Source: Symbiodinium natans
Lineage: Eukaryota; Sar; Dinophyceae; Suessiales; Symbiodiniaceae
Length of the DNA stretch: 42,500 bases
NCBI GenBank assembly: GCA_905221605.1
Contig: CAJNDS010001546.1
Location: 693,757-736,256, forward strand
Reading direction: 5' to 3'
Below the pieces are notes generated by a model. The model ran no database searches. It worked only from the letters and a program-made list of their open reading frames with translations, and was not told the origin of the DNA. A program made the translations under genes and the position numbers. Positions 10,379-22,000 of the stretch are shown one piece after another; position 1 is the stretch's first letter, and every line of letters begins with the position of its first letter.

Positions 10379-11888
10379 CCCTCACCTCTTCTGAAAAGGA
10401 TCATTGGTGCCGGGCCTCATGGCTTGGCCATGGCCTCCCGGCTGCTCCTGGGCGACAAGGCGATGAGCGACGTGATCCCTCCGCAGGAAGCTCGGCCCTT
10501 GTTACAGCGTTACCTCGGCTTTCTTTTGCAGAAGCCCCCTGCTTGGAATGAACGTGGAGTATAAGCTTCGCGGGTTGGTCACGGTGTTCGAGAGGGTTGG
10601 AGGGATCCGAATCCAGGAGAGCTACGTGCGCCGGCCACCGGAAGTCCGAGCCCACCTCCAAAAAGCACGGCGAGCATCCTTAAACTTCGCCGTTGTGGAT
10701 AGCACGGGCGCGTGGATGGGGCGATGGGCCCGCCAGTTCCAGGCTCTGGGAATCTCGCACTTGAGGTCGCATGAGATGATGCACCCCGACGCCTTCGATC
10801 ATTCCACGTTGTCTGTTTGGGCGCAAGCGAAGAGGCGCAGTGATTTCCTGTTCTTAGAGGACTTGCCGAAGAACAAGACCTACCACGGACCCTTCGTGCT
10901 GCCCTCGAACCGGATGATGCTGGACTTTTGCAAGGATTTGGTGAGGTTGGGAGGCCTAGACGACAAGCTCTGGACGGGTCAGGCAGAGTCCATACGGCCC
11001 CGAGGCTCTTCCATGGAGGTGTTGTTGCGCACAGCCGAGGGTGCACAAAGCATTCTTGCGAAGCACGTGGTTGTTGCCCGTGGCCCTACCTGGCGTCGCC
11101 AGTGGCCGGCTTTCTATCGGAACTTAGAAGTTGTCGCGACTGCTGAGATTTACCATGCCTGGGACCTCTTCGACAAGCCTGAGAAGATACAAAGCTTGCG
11201 AGGCCGAGGTGTGATTGTCGGTGGTGGCCTGTCGTCGGCCCACCTGTGTGTACAGCTTGCGCAGCATGGTCAGGTAGACCTTCTGATTCGCAGGGCCCGG
11301 CGTGTGAAGCAGTATGATTTGGGATTGACGTGGATGGGCTGGAGACGACGGGAAAACCGGCGGGAGTACGAGCAGTCTTCGGCCGAAGAGCGCATGGCCA
11401 TCAACAGGGCCGCCCGCGATGGTGGGTCCATCTCCCCTGAGCTCAATGCAGCCGTATCGGAGCTGGAGGCAAAGGGCTCCGTGAAAGTGCATGAGTGGAC
11501 GGAAGTGGAAACGGCATGTTTTGAGTCCGGGTTATGGACGATAGCCCTCAGCAGTGGTGATGTGATCGAAGCGGATTACTTGATTTGCGCCACCGGGGCA
11601 CTTGTCGACACCTCGACAGACCCGCTGCTCACGGAACTGCAGAAGATTCACCCACTGCCGATGCGGGGAGGCCTGCCAGTCCTCACTCAGCACTTGCAGT
11701 GGGGCAAGCTCCCGGTGCACTTCATGGGGAATCTGGCTGCCTTGGAGTTGGGCCCCGACGCTGTGAACATGACCGGGGCAGCCCGTGGAGCGCTTCGAAT
11801 CTCCCAGGCCTTGCCGAAGGCTTTACCGAAGGAGCAGGGCAAGGAGCAGGGCAAGGAGCAGGGCGGTGAGCAGGGCGGTGAGCGGTGA
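10379..11888 (+). CDS. FAD/NAD(P)-dependent oxidoreductase, lysine/ornithine N-monooxygenase-like, spliced
   Basis: Two exons are visible. The first opens after TTAG at 10,378 and encodes a short basic lead then IIGAGPHGLAMASRL, the N-terminal Rossmann FAD-binding fingerprint (GxGxxG) in the GAGPHGL form seen in the N-hydroxylating flavin monooxygenase-like family. It is followed by an intron ending at the pyrimidine-rich TTTTGCAG (10,531). The second exon covers most of the protein: AVVDSTGAWMGRW, then HLRSHEMMHPDAFD (the aligned family usually has HLRS..HPDPFD), the second dinucleotide fingerprint GVIVGGGLSSA about 225 residues into the frame that opens at 10,548, the late ICATGA motif and an N-M-T-G-A-ARGA end typical of the family. 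The donor of the first intron is unresolved: joining in frame needs two leftover bases, which GA donors near 10,462 or 10,474 would give. The C-terminus is a KEQG/GEQG repeat from a 12-bp direct repeat before the TGA. The substrate cannot be told. An upstream first exon is likely. Confidence 0.8.
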
Positions 11889-13400
11889 GCGGGCGTAAGC
11901 GAGCCGAACATGAGGGGTGTTAATCTTGCATATTTTTGTCACTACCACGGCCCTGGCGGTGCTCTGCTGCACGCACGGGCCCTTGAGAGGAGAAGCTCGA
12001 CTTGCACGTGCATCAAATTTGACTGGGTCAACGAGAGCTTCTGTTATTCAGCAAAGCTTTTGAGACCAACTCGGAGGGTCTTCTTTTTTTCGGGGTCGCC
12101 CCAAGTGGGGGCATGCCCGGGCAAGGGGAATCCCCTTTCCAATGTGAGATGCTGGCATGGCCCCTAAGAGCTGGAAGCATATGCCAGCAGAAGCACACAG
12201 GCTGCTGTTTCGAGCATTCTGCCAGCTTAAGAAAAACGTATTCATGAAAGAGACTGACTAACTGAGCCGTTATGGCGAGGTGCTCCACATCTGCGTTTGG
12301 TGGAGGGGTTGAGTTGGGGATAGGCGACCTTCTGCTGTATTGCGCCACTTCCACTCAGTGCTTGGCCCTCGAGAAGACTCAGCCACAACCAATGCCAAGC
12401 TTGCAATCGTGCAAGCCGAAACCCGTTTCTAGCCGGGCTTCCAAGCTAATGGCAGCCTCAACAAACCGCAAAGTCAGCTACAAATTGTTTCAAAAAAGCA
12501 TGGAAGTGCACGCACCCACAACACCGCAATATGACAAGGCGCAAGTTCATCAATGTGCCGTAGGACATTTTTGCCAACATGATGTCCTGCAGAGGATGTT
12601 CACATACGTATACAGTCACACTGAGGCTTCTCAAGCCCTTGACCCCACCCAAAGTAGACCAGTGGGTGGCAGCCCACCGCCAGGATCACCATCAAAGCTT
12701 TACCGCGAAGCCGCGGCAATCCGAGTGGGCGTGCTGCGAGCCTCAAAATGCAGCTTGCGCCGCCCAGCCCAGGGTTTGCTTTCAGGCAATGTTCAACTGA
12801 CCGAAGACGGCAGTTTCAAGGCCGAGTCGCTTTCTTGTGTTCTTTGGAGGCAGGAACCCTTGGGTTGCCCGCCATCTCCTAGCTGTCAGCTGCATGTCAG
12901 CTTCCAGCATCTGGTGCCGACTTTACGTTTCACAAGGAATACGTGACACCCTAAACCCTTGGCTCAAGCCAGAGAGATACGTGTCCTTCAACAACCATGT
13001 GTCATGACCAAAAAGTAAAACACATACACTTCACAATATGCAACATGAGTGTCATTCGCGACCACGTTCATGCAACTGGTGCCAAGAACCAAATAGCAAC
13101 AGAGGCAAGAAACACCAACGCCACGAACAAACACTGGCTACATCGTCGCCAGAACGCACGCAATCGAGCACCCTCGCGAGTTACGGCCTGTGCGCAGAAA
13201 CGAGGACGGCGTGGCGCTTCACACGATGCTGCGGTATTTGCTGCCGCGTGGGCGCTGTCAGGGAGCGAAGGCCTTGAAAGTTTCAGCTGGGATCATGCTT
13301 GGTGGCCCCAACGGCCTTTGACCGTCGAGTCTAGAGGCCGTTCGAGGTCTTCGCAACAGCTGTGACGGTCTGCAAACAGCGCCAGCACAAGGCGTGGCGC
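11889..13400. other. Intergenic, no convincing gene
   Basis: A 224-codon open frame on the + strand (12,272-12,946) has no recognisable domain and an amino-acid mix unlike the neighbouring genes, so I do not call it. A telomere-like CCCTAAACCCTT sits at 12,949-12,960. Confidence 0.4.
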
Positions 13401-13401
13401 C

Positions 13402-13722
13402 GTGCCCCACGGCTCCATACTGCTTGGGCCAGAGCTTGAAGCTTTGCCTCGACGCTATTGCCAGGAACTGCTGCCATACAGCGTTAGCTCGGCCGGCATC
13501 GACTTACAAATTTTCGCCGGCGATTGTGATCGCGATGAGGACTGTGCGGGCGAGCTTCCTGTCTTCGAGCGAAATCAGCCCGGCCCCTTCCTGCGCTCTG
13601 CTTGCGCTGCCGGCTGTTCCCTTCTACTCAAAGCCTGTGCTGCCCGAGCTGCCGGATCCGCCAAAGAACAAACACCGACGCACAGGCCATCAGCCCTTCT
13701 TGTTTCTTCACTGCTGCCATGA
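13402..13722 (+). other. Possible exon or decayed gene with a GDCDxDxDC cysteine motif
   Basis: In this frame 13,519-13,578 reads GDCDRDEDCAGELPVFERNQ. It closely resembles the short module GDCDxDxDCxGxLxCFxRN found in extracellular or repeat-rich proteins of marine protists (recalled, not searched). The later cysteine expected before Phe is Val here, and no second copy is seen nearby, so it is either a divergent exon or a pseudogene fragment. The borders of any exon are not defined and the remainder of the frame is unremarkable. Confidence 0.3.
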
Positions 13723-14644
13723 CAACGTCGGTGCGCAAAAGATAAAGGAAGAGTTGGAACATTCTCGACCCAGCGAATCACTTGCAAAAAGTGCTGGCTC
13801 TTTGCAAAGCACGCTTCTTCCCCTGGGTTTAGGGGTTTGGAAGTCCTTTTAACGGTTCGCACCAGTGCTTGTCAGCGCGGGGTTTCAAGGGGCCGAAGCC
13901 TGTTGTTGCATGTTTTGCTTCCTTTCGCGACTTCTAGTCTCAGGGTCCTGAACACAACAGGACCCAACATGTGTGCAGCTCAAGCAGCTTCCAGCCGCAG
14001 TGGCATCATGGAATATTACCGCATGTTCCGAGGCACAAGTGTACGGTTCACGGTGCTGTTACCAGACATGCCCTGACAAGCAACCAAAACCAACATTTTC
14101 AGGAGGCATTGCGTTGTTGCACCCTGCGTTTCAAGTTTGCTTCAGATGGCGGCAGGTACCATGTGTCAAGGCTCGGCGCAAGAGCCTTGCTGTTTGGGCT
14201 GGTTTCCATATGCTTCGTCTGAGGTACCTCCATTAACTGAGACAGGTTCTGCAGACTAGTCAGTGACTAGTCGAACATCCAAGAATGATCCAGGCCGCCT
14301 CTCCCGCCTCTCCAGTTGTTTCGCTGGTCTCTTCAGAGCACCGACCTCAGTCCATGGAGTCGTCTTCAGGGTGCGAATCTGAGAAAAGGTGGTCATTTTT
14401 TTTTTTTATATTTACGTCAGCCTGCTATGAAGCACCAGCTTACACTGCTTATGTGCCTCCGTTGCGCGGGTCGAGGTTCCGGCAAAGCAGCTGGCAAGGC
14501 CAGGGAACTTGTTGGGTTTGTAGGTACAGTCAGCACTATGAAGGCCTGAGGTGTTGACTGTCCTTAAAAAACCAATCTTTTCGCGACGGCCTGTCTGCAT
14601 GGGTTTCATTCAGACAACACAGTTTAAACAGCAATTGAACTAAT
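13723..14644. other. Intergenic, no gene recognised
   Basis: Only scattered short frames. GGGTTTAGGGG near 13,825 is telomere-like. The palindrome GACTAGTC occurs twice, three bases apart, at about 14,256-14,274. Confidence 0.4.
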
Positions 14645-15322
14645 CAAACTAATTCAGTTGCTTCGTTAAAAACGTTGATTTACGCAATATGGTTCATGGA
14701 ATTCATGTAGTTCAGGGTCTACTAACTTAATTCATTTACTTCTCCAGTAAACGAATCAAGCCGTTCAACAACCAGAAACCTTAACTGAATTGAGTACGAC
14801 TTGTAATTCGTTCAGTTCATTCATTTCATTTAGTTCAGGGCCTACGGTTGTAACTCATTTCCTTTACCTTTCAGAAAAAAACCGAAGGAAACTGTAAGTT
14901 CATAAACAACATAAGTTCATAAACAAAAAACCCTTAAGCACCGTATTTGTTAACGACCACAACGAAGATGATGTGGACACATTTTAGCTAAGCTAGCTAA
15001 TGCGTAAATGAAGCGAGTAGATCCGGTTTCCTGATAAGTATACTGCAACTAGTCGAATGTGCTCTGCAATCATCAATCATTTAGCCTGGTTGAGGCGCTG
15101 AATGAAATAGAGGACCAATTTAGCTAGTTCACTGTATTTTAAGTGTTTAATTCTCGGGAAGGGCCTGTGTAAGTATTCTGTTGTAAAGTTATTAAAGCAG
15201 TCAAACTAATTCAACTATTTCTTAAGGGTCGTGATTTGTGTGATTTAAGTCATCGAGTTCATTTCGTTAAAACTAAGGGTCTACTACTCAGTTTCATTCA
15301 TGCACTTCACCCCTCAGAATGA
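14645..15322. repeat. AT-rich block with three diverged copies of a 100-120 bp repeat
   Basis: Composition drops sharply to AT-rich compared with both sides and long open frames vanish. CAAACTAATTCA starts copies at 14,645 and 15,202. Each continues through TTC(G/T)TTAA-type text to CAGGGTCTACTA or AAGGGTCTACTA and then TTCATT..AC and a CAGTAAA/CAGAATG end. A third, weaker copy lies near 14,783-14,877 (GTTCAGGGCCTAC). No protein or RNA gene is recognisable. Confidence 0.55.
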
Positions 15323-17351
15323 GGCCAGAGGATTTCTCAGAGAAAGATCTCCAAGGGTGTGACCTTTTAATATAAATTCCGTATTAGGTTAAATATCACT
15401 TTGATGTGCCCGAAAGGCTTCCCGACCTAGATCATGGGGTGGAGGGGGGTGAGCATATATATATATATACACAATACATAGAGATGCATAAATAGAGATC
15501 ATGAGCCGCCGGAATCTATGCTTGTGGCGACAGTGACGGGTGAAGCAAAGAAGACGCCGGAGGATGATAATCAGCAGCGTTGGTCGTTTGGATGTCTGTG
15601 AGATAGCGCTCACAAGCGGCAAAGTTCGGAGCTTCCAGTTGGAGTTCTAGAAGAAATATGGATCCATGTATGCTTTCCCGGAGGTTGATTCTTTTGATAC
15701 GAACCTTGCTAAGCGGTTATAGATGGCTCGAGAACATGCGAACTTCGACCGGGTGGGAGAGGAATTGCACTCGCTCTCGCGGCATAGAACACGATCAGCA
15801 AGAGACGTTATGTGATGCATCGTATGGAAGAGAGTTTTCATCCTTGGTGCTGGTCGCTCTCGGACTTCTTTTGCCAGGCCCCTGGATGGGTTGGACACGC
15901 CCAGCAGCCATGAAAGCAATCGGAGCCCGGCGCAGGACAGACTGCCGTCAACAGCCCCTGTAGTGCAAACATGGCAGGAGTGGCAGCAAGAGCCCCGCAG
16001 TCCCGCTTGAAGTCTCCTGTTACTTTTTTAGTTATTCCGAGGCGGCGAGCCTCCCTGGCGACGTTGAGCCGTGGATGTTCGGCATGCTCTTGCCGCGCGT
16101 GCAGCATCTCATTACTTCTTGCTGAGAGCCCGTCCTCCGCGTCTGCCTGCTAAACTTCCTTGACGATGGAGATGATTGCAGCGATGATCTGCTCCTTGAA
16201 CCCAGGCTGGAGCGCAAGCGCGATTGGACGCCAGTGGCTTGCGACGCGTCTTCTGGCTGGATACCGACAGTCGAGCTTCGTATCTGTTGGCACCAGTTCC
16301 ACACCAGCCCCGCAAGCTCAGGGACTCACCTGGTTCTACGTGCACCCCGGAGAGTCGTGGCTCACCATCGCAGGACAGGTGCTTCAAGTTGTAGGTTGAG
16401 ACAGCTGCCCGTGTGCTGCTCATGACTCATAATCAGGACTGCCAGTCTCCAGACCAGAGTGGGCAACGAAATCCGTTGGTCACTCCCGAATCCGAGCTCG
16501 AAATGCCAGTGGAGCGAGCTATGGCTACACCGGTTCTGTTCACCTCCGGCGCTTTGACGCTTTCTTGCACAACAAGCCCCAAGCCCCCCCCCCGCCCCGT
16601 CCTGGAGTGCAGTGGCCTGCAACATCAGATTCTCCGACACTTGAGGCCGCTCGAGCTCGACCTTGCTGATGCTCGTGGTGACGCATCGGAGGCAGTGTGA
16701 ACCTGTGAGAACCTGGGGCTTGAGCATGTGCATTGGTAGGTTGCTTGCTCTGGTTAGCCTGTTCTGTTTGGCTTCTTTGTCGTAGAATTCGTTGACGGGG
16801 TTTGTGACGAGAGTGCTTAGCGGGCCCGGCTGACAAGGTTGCTCTTGGGGGATTTGCGATTCGGGCAAGGTGAGGCCGTCGGCAGTGGTGGCAAGTGAGG
16901 TCAAGGCCGCGTACGCCCATCTTGCATTGATTTTGGTATCCATGGTTGGGTTTGGGGTCGGATGCAGGCGAAGCCTGCTGCGGCACACCTTGCGCCGGAG
17001 CGTCTAGAGCCTTTCGGCGCAACATGCTGGAGAGGAGGGTCTCTGCCCGGCAGCAAGGGTTACGTGATCCTGGAAGGCGTATGAGACTTTTCAAGGAGCT
17101 CACGTTCGTCACTACGTGCAAGGCTGTCCCCAATGCAGGATGTGGATTAAGGTGTGTTTGCAGACGCAAGGCTGTCGGCAACGTTGAGCTTTCTGATCCA
17201 GAATCCACGGAGGCAAGCAACGTGTGAAACCAGAACTGCCCGCAAGGTGCAAGATTCACGCTCCGATGCTCAGGTTCAGGTTTTGTTAGAGAGGTTGCGT
17301 TGGGACCATTGGGAGCACTGAGCACTGTGTGGATGCTGGGCAGGAGCGCCG
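15323..17351. other. Intergenic, no convincing gene
   Basis: Open frames of 208 and 261 codons on the minus strand (16,362-16,988 and 16,540-17,325) overlap each other in different frames and show no domain, so at most one could be real and neither is supported. A short (TA)n microsatellite lies at about 15,456-15,470. Confidence 0.4.
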
Positions 17352-17507
17352 ATGCATCGCTATGTGCCGCATACAGGCCGCGCCTTCAAGGGTATGCAGG
17401 TGATGTGCAGGAGAGCAACCTTTCCCGCCCAGGCACCTCCCGCCTACACCCTAATGATGGAGTACCAAGACAATGCTCTCAAGATCCGCGCGTTGCAAGA
17501 GGCGTAG
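17352..17507 (+). CDS. Candidate terminal exon or small ORF, 51 codons, unknown
   Basis: ATG at 17,352 to TAG at 17,505 gives a 51-residue basic segment ending YTLMMEYQDNALKIRALQEA. The third codon positions are mostly G/C, as in the exons of the recognised genes here, and the peptide end looks like an amphipathic helix. A GGGCAG acceptor-like site lies just upstream (17,343). I recognise no family. It may be the last exon of a gene whose other exons I cannot see, or chance. Confidence 0.2.
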   Translation: MHRYVPHTGRAFKGMQVMCRRATFPAQAPPAYTLMMEYQDNALKIRALQEA

Positions 17508-19097
17508 TAACATGTTGCTATCACGTGATGTGGGTGTGCGTGTGGAATCAGGCGTTGGAGCAGCAACAGCGGAAGGCGGACTCAGAAGTTCCGACGTGTA
17601 GCTGCTTACCCTGTTTGCCGCTCTTGGGCCGTGCGCTGCAGAAATGGCAGCATGGCAAGAAGCGGCAGTGCTTGCTCATTCATGTTGGGGCCCTGCTTGG
17701 ATTCCGTCGCCCTAAGGTAGCGATTTAAGCAGGCCTTGTGGCCACCGCTCAAGGAGATCGAGTTTCAGTGCTGAGCCCGCGACTCAAAACAGATCAAAAC
17801 AGCAACGCGGCTTCCCAGCCAAAGCTAATCATTTCTACTTCAGAGTAAGAGACCGCTGCCCAATGCCGAAATGGGGTCTGATGCGTCTGGTCAGGCGTCG
17901 GCGGCCGTTGGCTATGGCAGACCAGCAGGCACCGTAGCTTTGCGAGGTGTGTTTGCGCTTGCCAACCTGCAAAACTGCCACTGCGTGGGCCACTAGGCCA
18001 GCTTTGGCCAGAGCCTGCAGAAGCCACTTGCCAAATTTTTCATAGTTTCTGCAGCAGCCCAGGGTGCGCCCCAAAATGGCTTAGATGAGTTGCAGTGAGA
18101 CAGCTGAGATGTGCCACGGTCGGGGCGTCTGAAAGCTTCGTGAACATGCAGGCCCCCATTGCCCGATCCGTCTCAGGCCCTGCTCATGCTTGTAAAGCTT
18201 GTTGCCCAGGACCTGATGGACCTCGGTTGAACAGCTGATGCGGCGAACCCATCGGAGATCATAAGCCAGATGATCGGCGATCGGCACGTGGAAGAGACAA
18301 AGTGACGCAGCGTGCAATGTCAGAAACCTTGATTGAATGTACAGCCGGCCAGAAACCCTAAGACCCTAGGCCTCTAACCGGCCCCAAGTTCCAGCAACAA
18401 AACGGTGTCTACTCGGTAGTTGTTTTGGCACGCTGGGCTGCTTCAACAACAACGTCGTTCCGTTGTTGTGCAAGCGAGGGCAACGGCTGCACGCACCCAA
18501 CCAGTTGGACAGCCCTCCTAGAAGCCATAAGCGTGATCCCCAACCCGAAGCACCTGGACCCACCCGGACTCACAACGTCCAGAGCATCAAGCCTGAAAAA
18601 AAATGAGATCTCTTGAGCCCAGAAGCCGCCTTCAACACCTTGAGGCTTTCTAAAGGCCCGAGATGAGCTTCGAAGCCCTCGATGTGGTGAGCCACGGCGC
18701 TCTTAGGCTGGTGGCTTCGTACTTCGCTCCGAGTCAGATCCTTAGCCTGGAGAAAGGCGAAGCTGCCGGCGCTTTAAAGGGAACTAAGGAGAATCGATAT
18801 GGTCGATATGATATGCGACCAGATACGTGCAGATGGAGCGCGCGATTTGCACATCCGGTCAAGAACTGTCATTGGTGATCGCCGCGTCCCATGGACCGTT
18901 CATGCTCCAGTGATGTAGTTGTTTGTTGGAAAGAACACCAGCACCACAGCATAAGGCACGTCCAGGGTCAAGGCCCAGTCAGGGCTTGCTTACGCCTCAT
19001 GCAGGATATGCAAGATCCCTTCACATGGCCAGTCATGGCAGTCTCCTGGCAATCTCAGAGCAAGCCCGTGTTGTCTCTACATCCCCAAGTCTGTGCC
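17508..19097. other. Intergenic and probable 5' region of the channel gene
   Basis: No supportable gene. The frame of the channel's first exon stays open upstream to at least 18,891, so additional N-terminal residues or an upstream exon cannot be excluded. Confidence 0.4.
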
Positions 19098-22000
19098 ATG
19101 AGCGACATGAACGCGATGATCCCCCAAGAGGGGTTTGCACTGGCCATGCGCCAGACCCTCGAAGAGACCATGGCCTCGGTAGTCGCAGAGTGGCAGCTCC
19201 TGCTCAAGCAGACTGTCGAGGAGTCCTTGCGCGAGGCTCTGCCGGAAGAGCTGCACAAAGCTATTTCACCGGTATTGGCGACATTGCGGCAGGAGTTGCA
19301 GACCCAGACCCCAACGGTTTCACCGACAGGACCGACTGGGGCTATGGTTCCATCTCCTGGGGGCACGACGCCCAAGATGCGCCGAAAGCTTAGCCGAAGG
19401 CTTAGCAACCTGGATAGCCTGTCTGCGGACGTGACGAATCTGGGTCGGCGCAGCAGCTTACTCTTGCCTCCCAAGAATGCCGAGATGGCCGAGCCCAAGA
19501 GAACAAGACTTCCGCGGGCACGAACAGATTCGATGGAAAACTGGGGTGCCGACTCGGAGACGATGCCTGTGGGACCGTTGCAGGTGCCGACCACAGCGGA
19601 GAGCAAAGAGGAACCTGCGAATGATTTGCTCTTACCGCCCCCAAAGAGTCCCAGGAGTGCCAGTCCCAGGAGCGGGAGAAGCGAGAACGAGAGTTGCGAT
19701 GCAGAGGCGGTGGTCCCATTGCAAAGCATTGCAATCTTTCCGGAGGCTCGCGCAGGTACCAAGCCCCAGCCAGTGCCTGTTTGGCGCAAGGCCCTGCGCC
19801 TTGTTCTGGAGCGATTGGAGCATCTGTCGGCCGGGAAGCCTCCTCCTCAGACCGACCAGGTGAGGATTCTCTTGAAGAACCCGAAGCATGGTGCTGCCGT
19901 GGAGATTCCAGGGCGACCAGGCCGGCGGAGCGCAGTGGTGCTCTTCGAATCGGAGGTGGAGCGGCTTCTGGAAAGGGACCGCCACATTTGCGAACGGCTC
20001 TGGCCCTTCTCGAATCCAAGTGGCCGTCCGCGACAGTACTGGGAGATCTTCGCCTGCGCGCTGCATTTGATGCAGCTTCTCTACCTCTGCTTCCAGATCT
20101 CATTCATCACCACATCGGACTACGAGAATCAAAACTACATGGAGCTTAAGCTGGCCTTGCTTGTCGTGGACTTCTTTTGGATCATGGACCTGATGCTGAC
20201 CTTCAGCACCGGGTACCAGGATGACATGCGGGTGCTTCACAGCCATGCTTGCTCTAACCCCCGCCGCTACCTGCAGCCCCACGGTAGCAAATGTTGGACA
20301 AGTTTTTGTGACTTTGAAGCCTCGACGTTGAACTCAACATGCTTTAAGGTCATAGAGGTCTAGCTGAGTCTAGCTTTTTCTCGACGTCCTTTCAGGTCCC
20401 TGTTCTTCTTGGACCTCTTGGCAACAATGCCTGGACTTATCCTGCATGTGCACCTGGTGGTTGACCCTGGCACGTACGGTCTCTGGCCGCTGAGGTGCCG
20501 AACGGGTGGTGAAGATGCCTCACGTTGTGTTTGTCTGCGTGTGTGTGTGCGTGAAAAAACGGGTAATCGTAGTTTAAACTCAAACTCAAGCCAATGGTAT
20601 GCAGCAGGTTGCTAGTCCCTTCATACAAGCAATATGAGGTCAGTGAGTTCGGCGGGAAGCCGAAGCGAAACACCTATAAGCACTGGGCTCGTGGGGCATT
20701 GTTGAGCAGTACGCAAGAAGCAAGGATGGCGCCTGCCGCGCACATCGTTTTTTTGTAAAGTTCGCAGACAATCCCAGACACATCAGCCCCTGCAGGATCA
20801 TGGAAATCCTATACTGGAATAGTCAATAGTTTCCTGATATTTTGAAGTCTTGGACCTTAGGAGTTTTGTTCTTGACGTTTGCGCCCTGGAGGCTGCTGAG
20901 CATGACCTCAGTGGTGCGGTCCGTGCGGTTTCGGCACACCTACACCTTGCTGCATCGCCTTGAAGCCAACATGCACCTTGAATGCGCTAGCCAGCATTTG
21001 TCTGTTTTCGAGCAGGGCAAACAAAGTCAAAGCAGCATCGCGAACTCAATAAGACAAAAGAGCTTTGCAGGAAGTCCTCGCTGATATCTTCGGCATGGTG
21101 GCTTTTCCAGCTCTTTATGCTTCCCATCGTCTTCTCGCACCTCTCCGCCTGTGCCTTGGCTCAGGATCCTGGTCTGGATGTCGTGTTCCGGACTTAGAGT
21201 TTCGACCTCGGATTGGCGGCTTGGAAGCTTCAATTGCTTCTCGGGAGCATCGCTGGTAGCTCATAAGGGAATCTGCAGGAACCCTAAACCCTTAAGCCAA
21301 TTGCCGGGCCTCCCGCTACCATCATGTCATTGCACGCTTTGAACGTTCGTTGTCACAGGGCATGTCTTTCGCCAACATACTTGGACCATGCTTGGATATG
21401 TTGCTTGTGTGTTCTCAGCAAGTACGTAGCGAGATTGTTTCATGCTTCGCCATGGCACCACGTCGCGAAGAGAAGAAGCAGCAGGAAAAAAAGACATGGC
21501 TACAGGAGTACTACGAGAACCCGGGCTACGGTCCACCTGGTGGCACTGTGGCCAATCTGACGGACCAGGAGATGTGTGACCATGTCGAAATGCTTGTGGA
21601 ACATCTTGAAGATGATGACCTGAAGAAGCGCATCAAGGCTGCTGAGGCGATGTCTGCTTATGTTGCCGACGATATGTATTTGCCGGAGTGGATGCCCGTC
21701 CACCCGGCGCAGGTGTTGGCAACCTTGTTCAACAAAACCATTCCAGACAGGTTAGCGTGTATTAGCGCAGCACGGTGCCTCAGCATCATGGGGAGAAAAG
21801 CAGCCCCGTACGCTTCGGGTGCTCTAACGAAGGTCTTGCAAAACAGTGGCAGCGACTTGCGGTATGAAGCCTTAGTGGCTCTGGGATACTTGGGCCCTGG
21901 GGCAGCTCCGGAGGCTGCAGCTGCTGTCGCTGCACGAGCGATGGAAGACGAGGACGCACGTCTACGGCGCCAGGCCTTGCACACTCTGACGATTTTTGGT

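Noticed and set aside
12272-12946. 224-codon + strand frame
   Set aside because: No motif or domain; third positions not clearly coding-like; likely chance.
12955-12968. CCTTGGCTCAAG, similar to the end of the dinoflagellate spliced leader (TTTTGGCTCAAG)
   Set aside because: Only about ten matching bases, no upstream leader part and no gene directly downstream; considered coincidence.
16362-17325. Two overlapping minus-strand frames of 208 and 261 codons
   Set aside because: Different frames over the same DNA, no recognisable domain, on the opposite strand to all supported genes.
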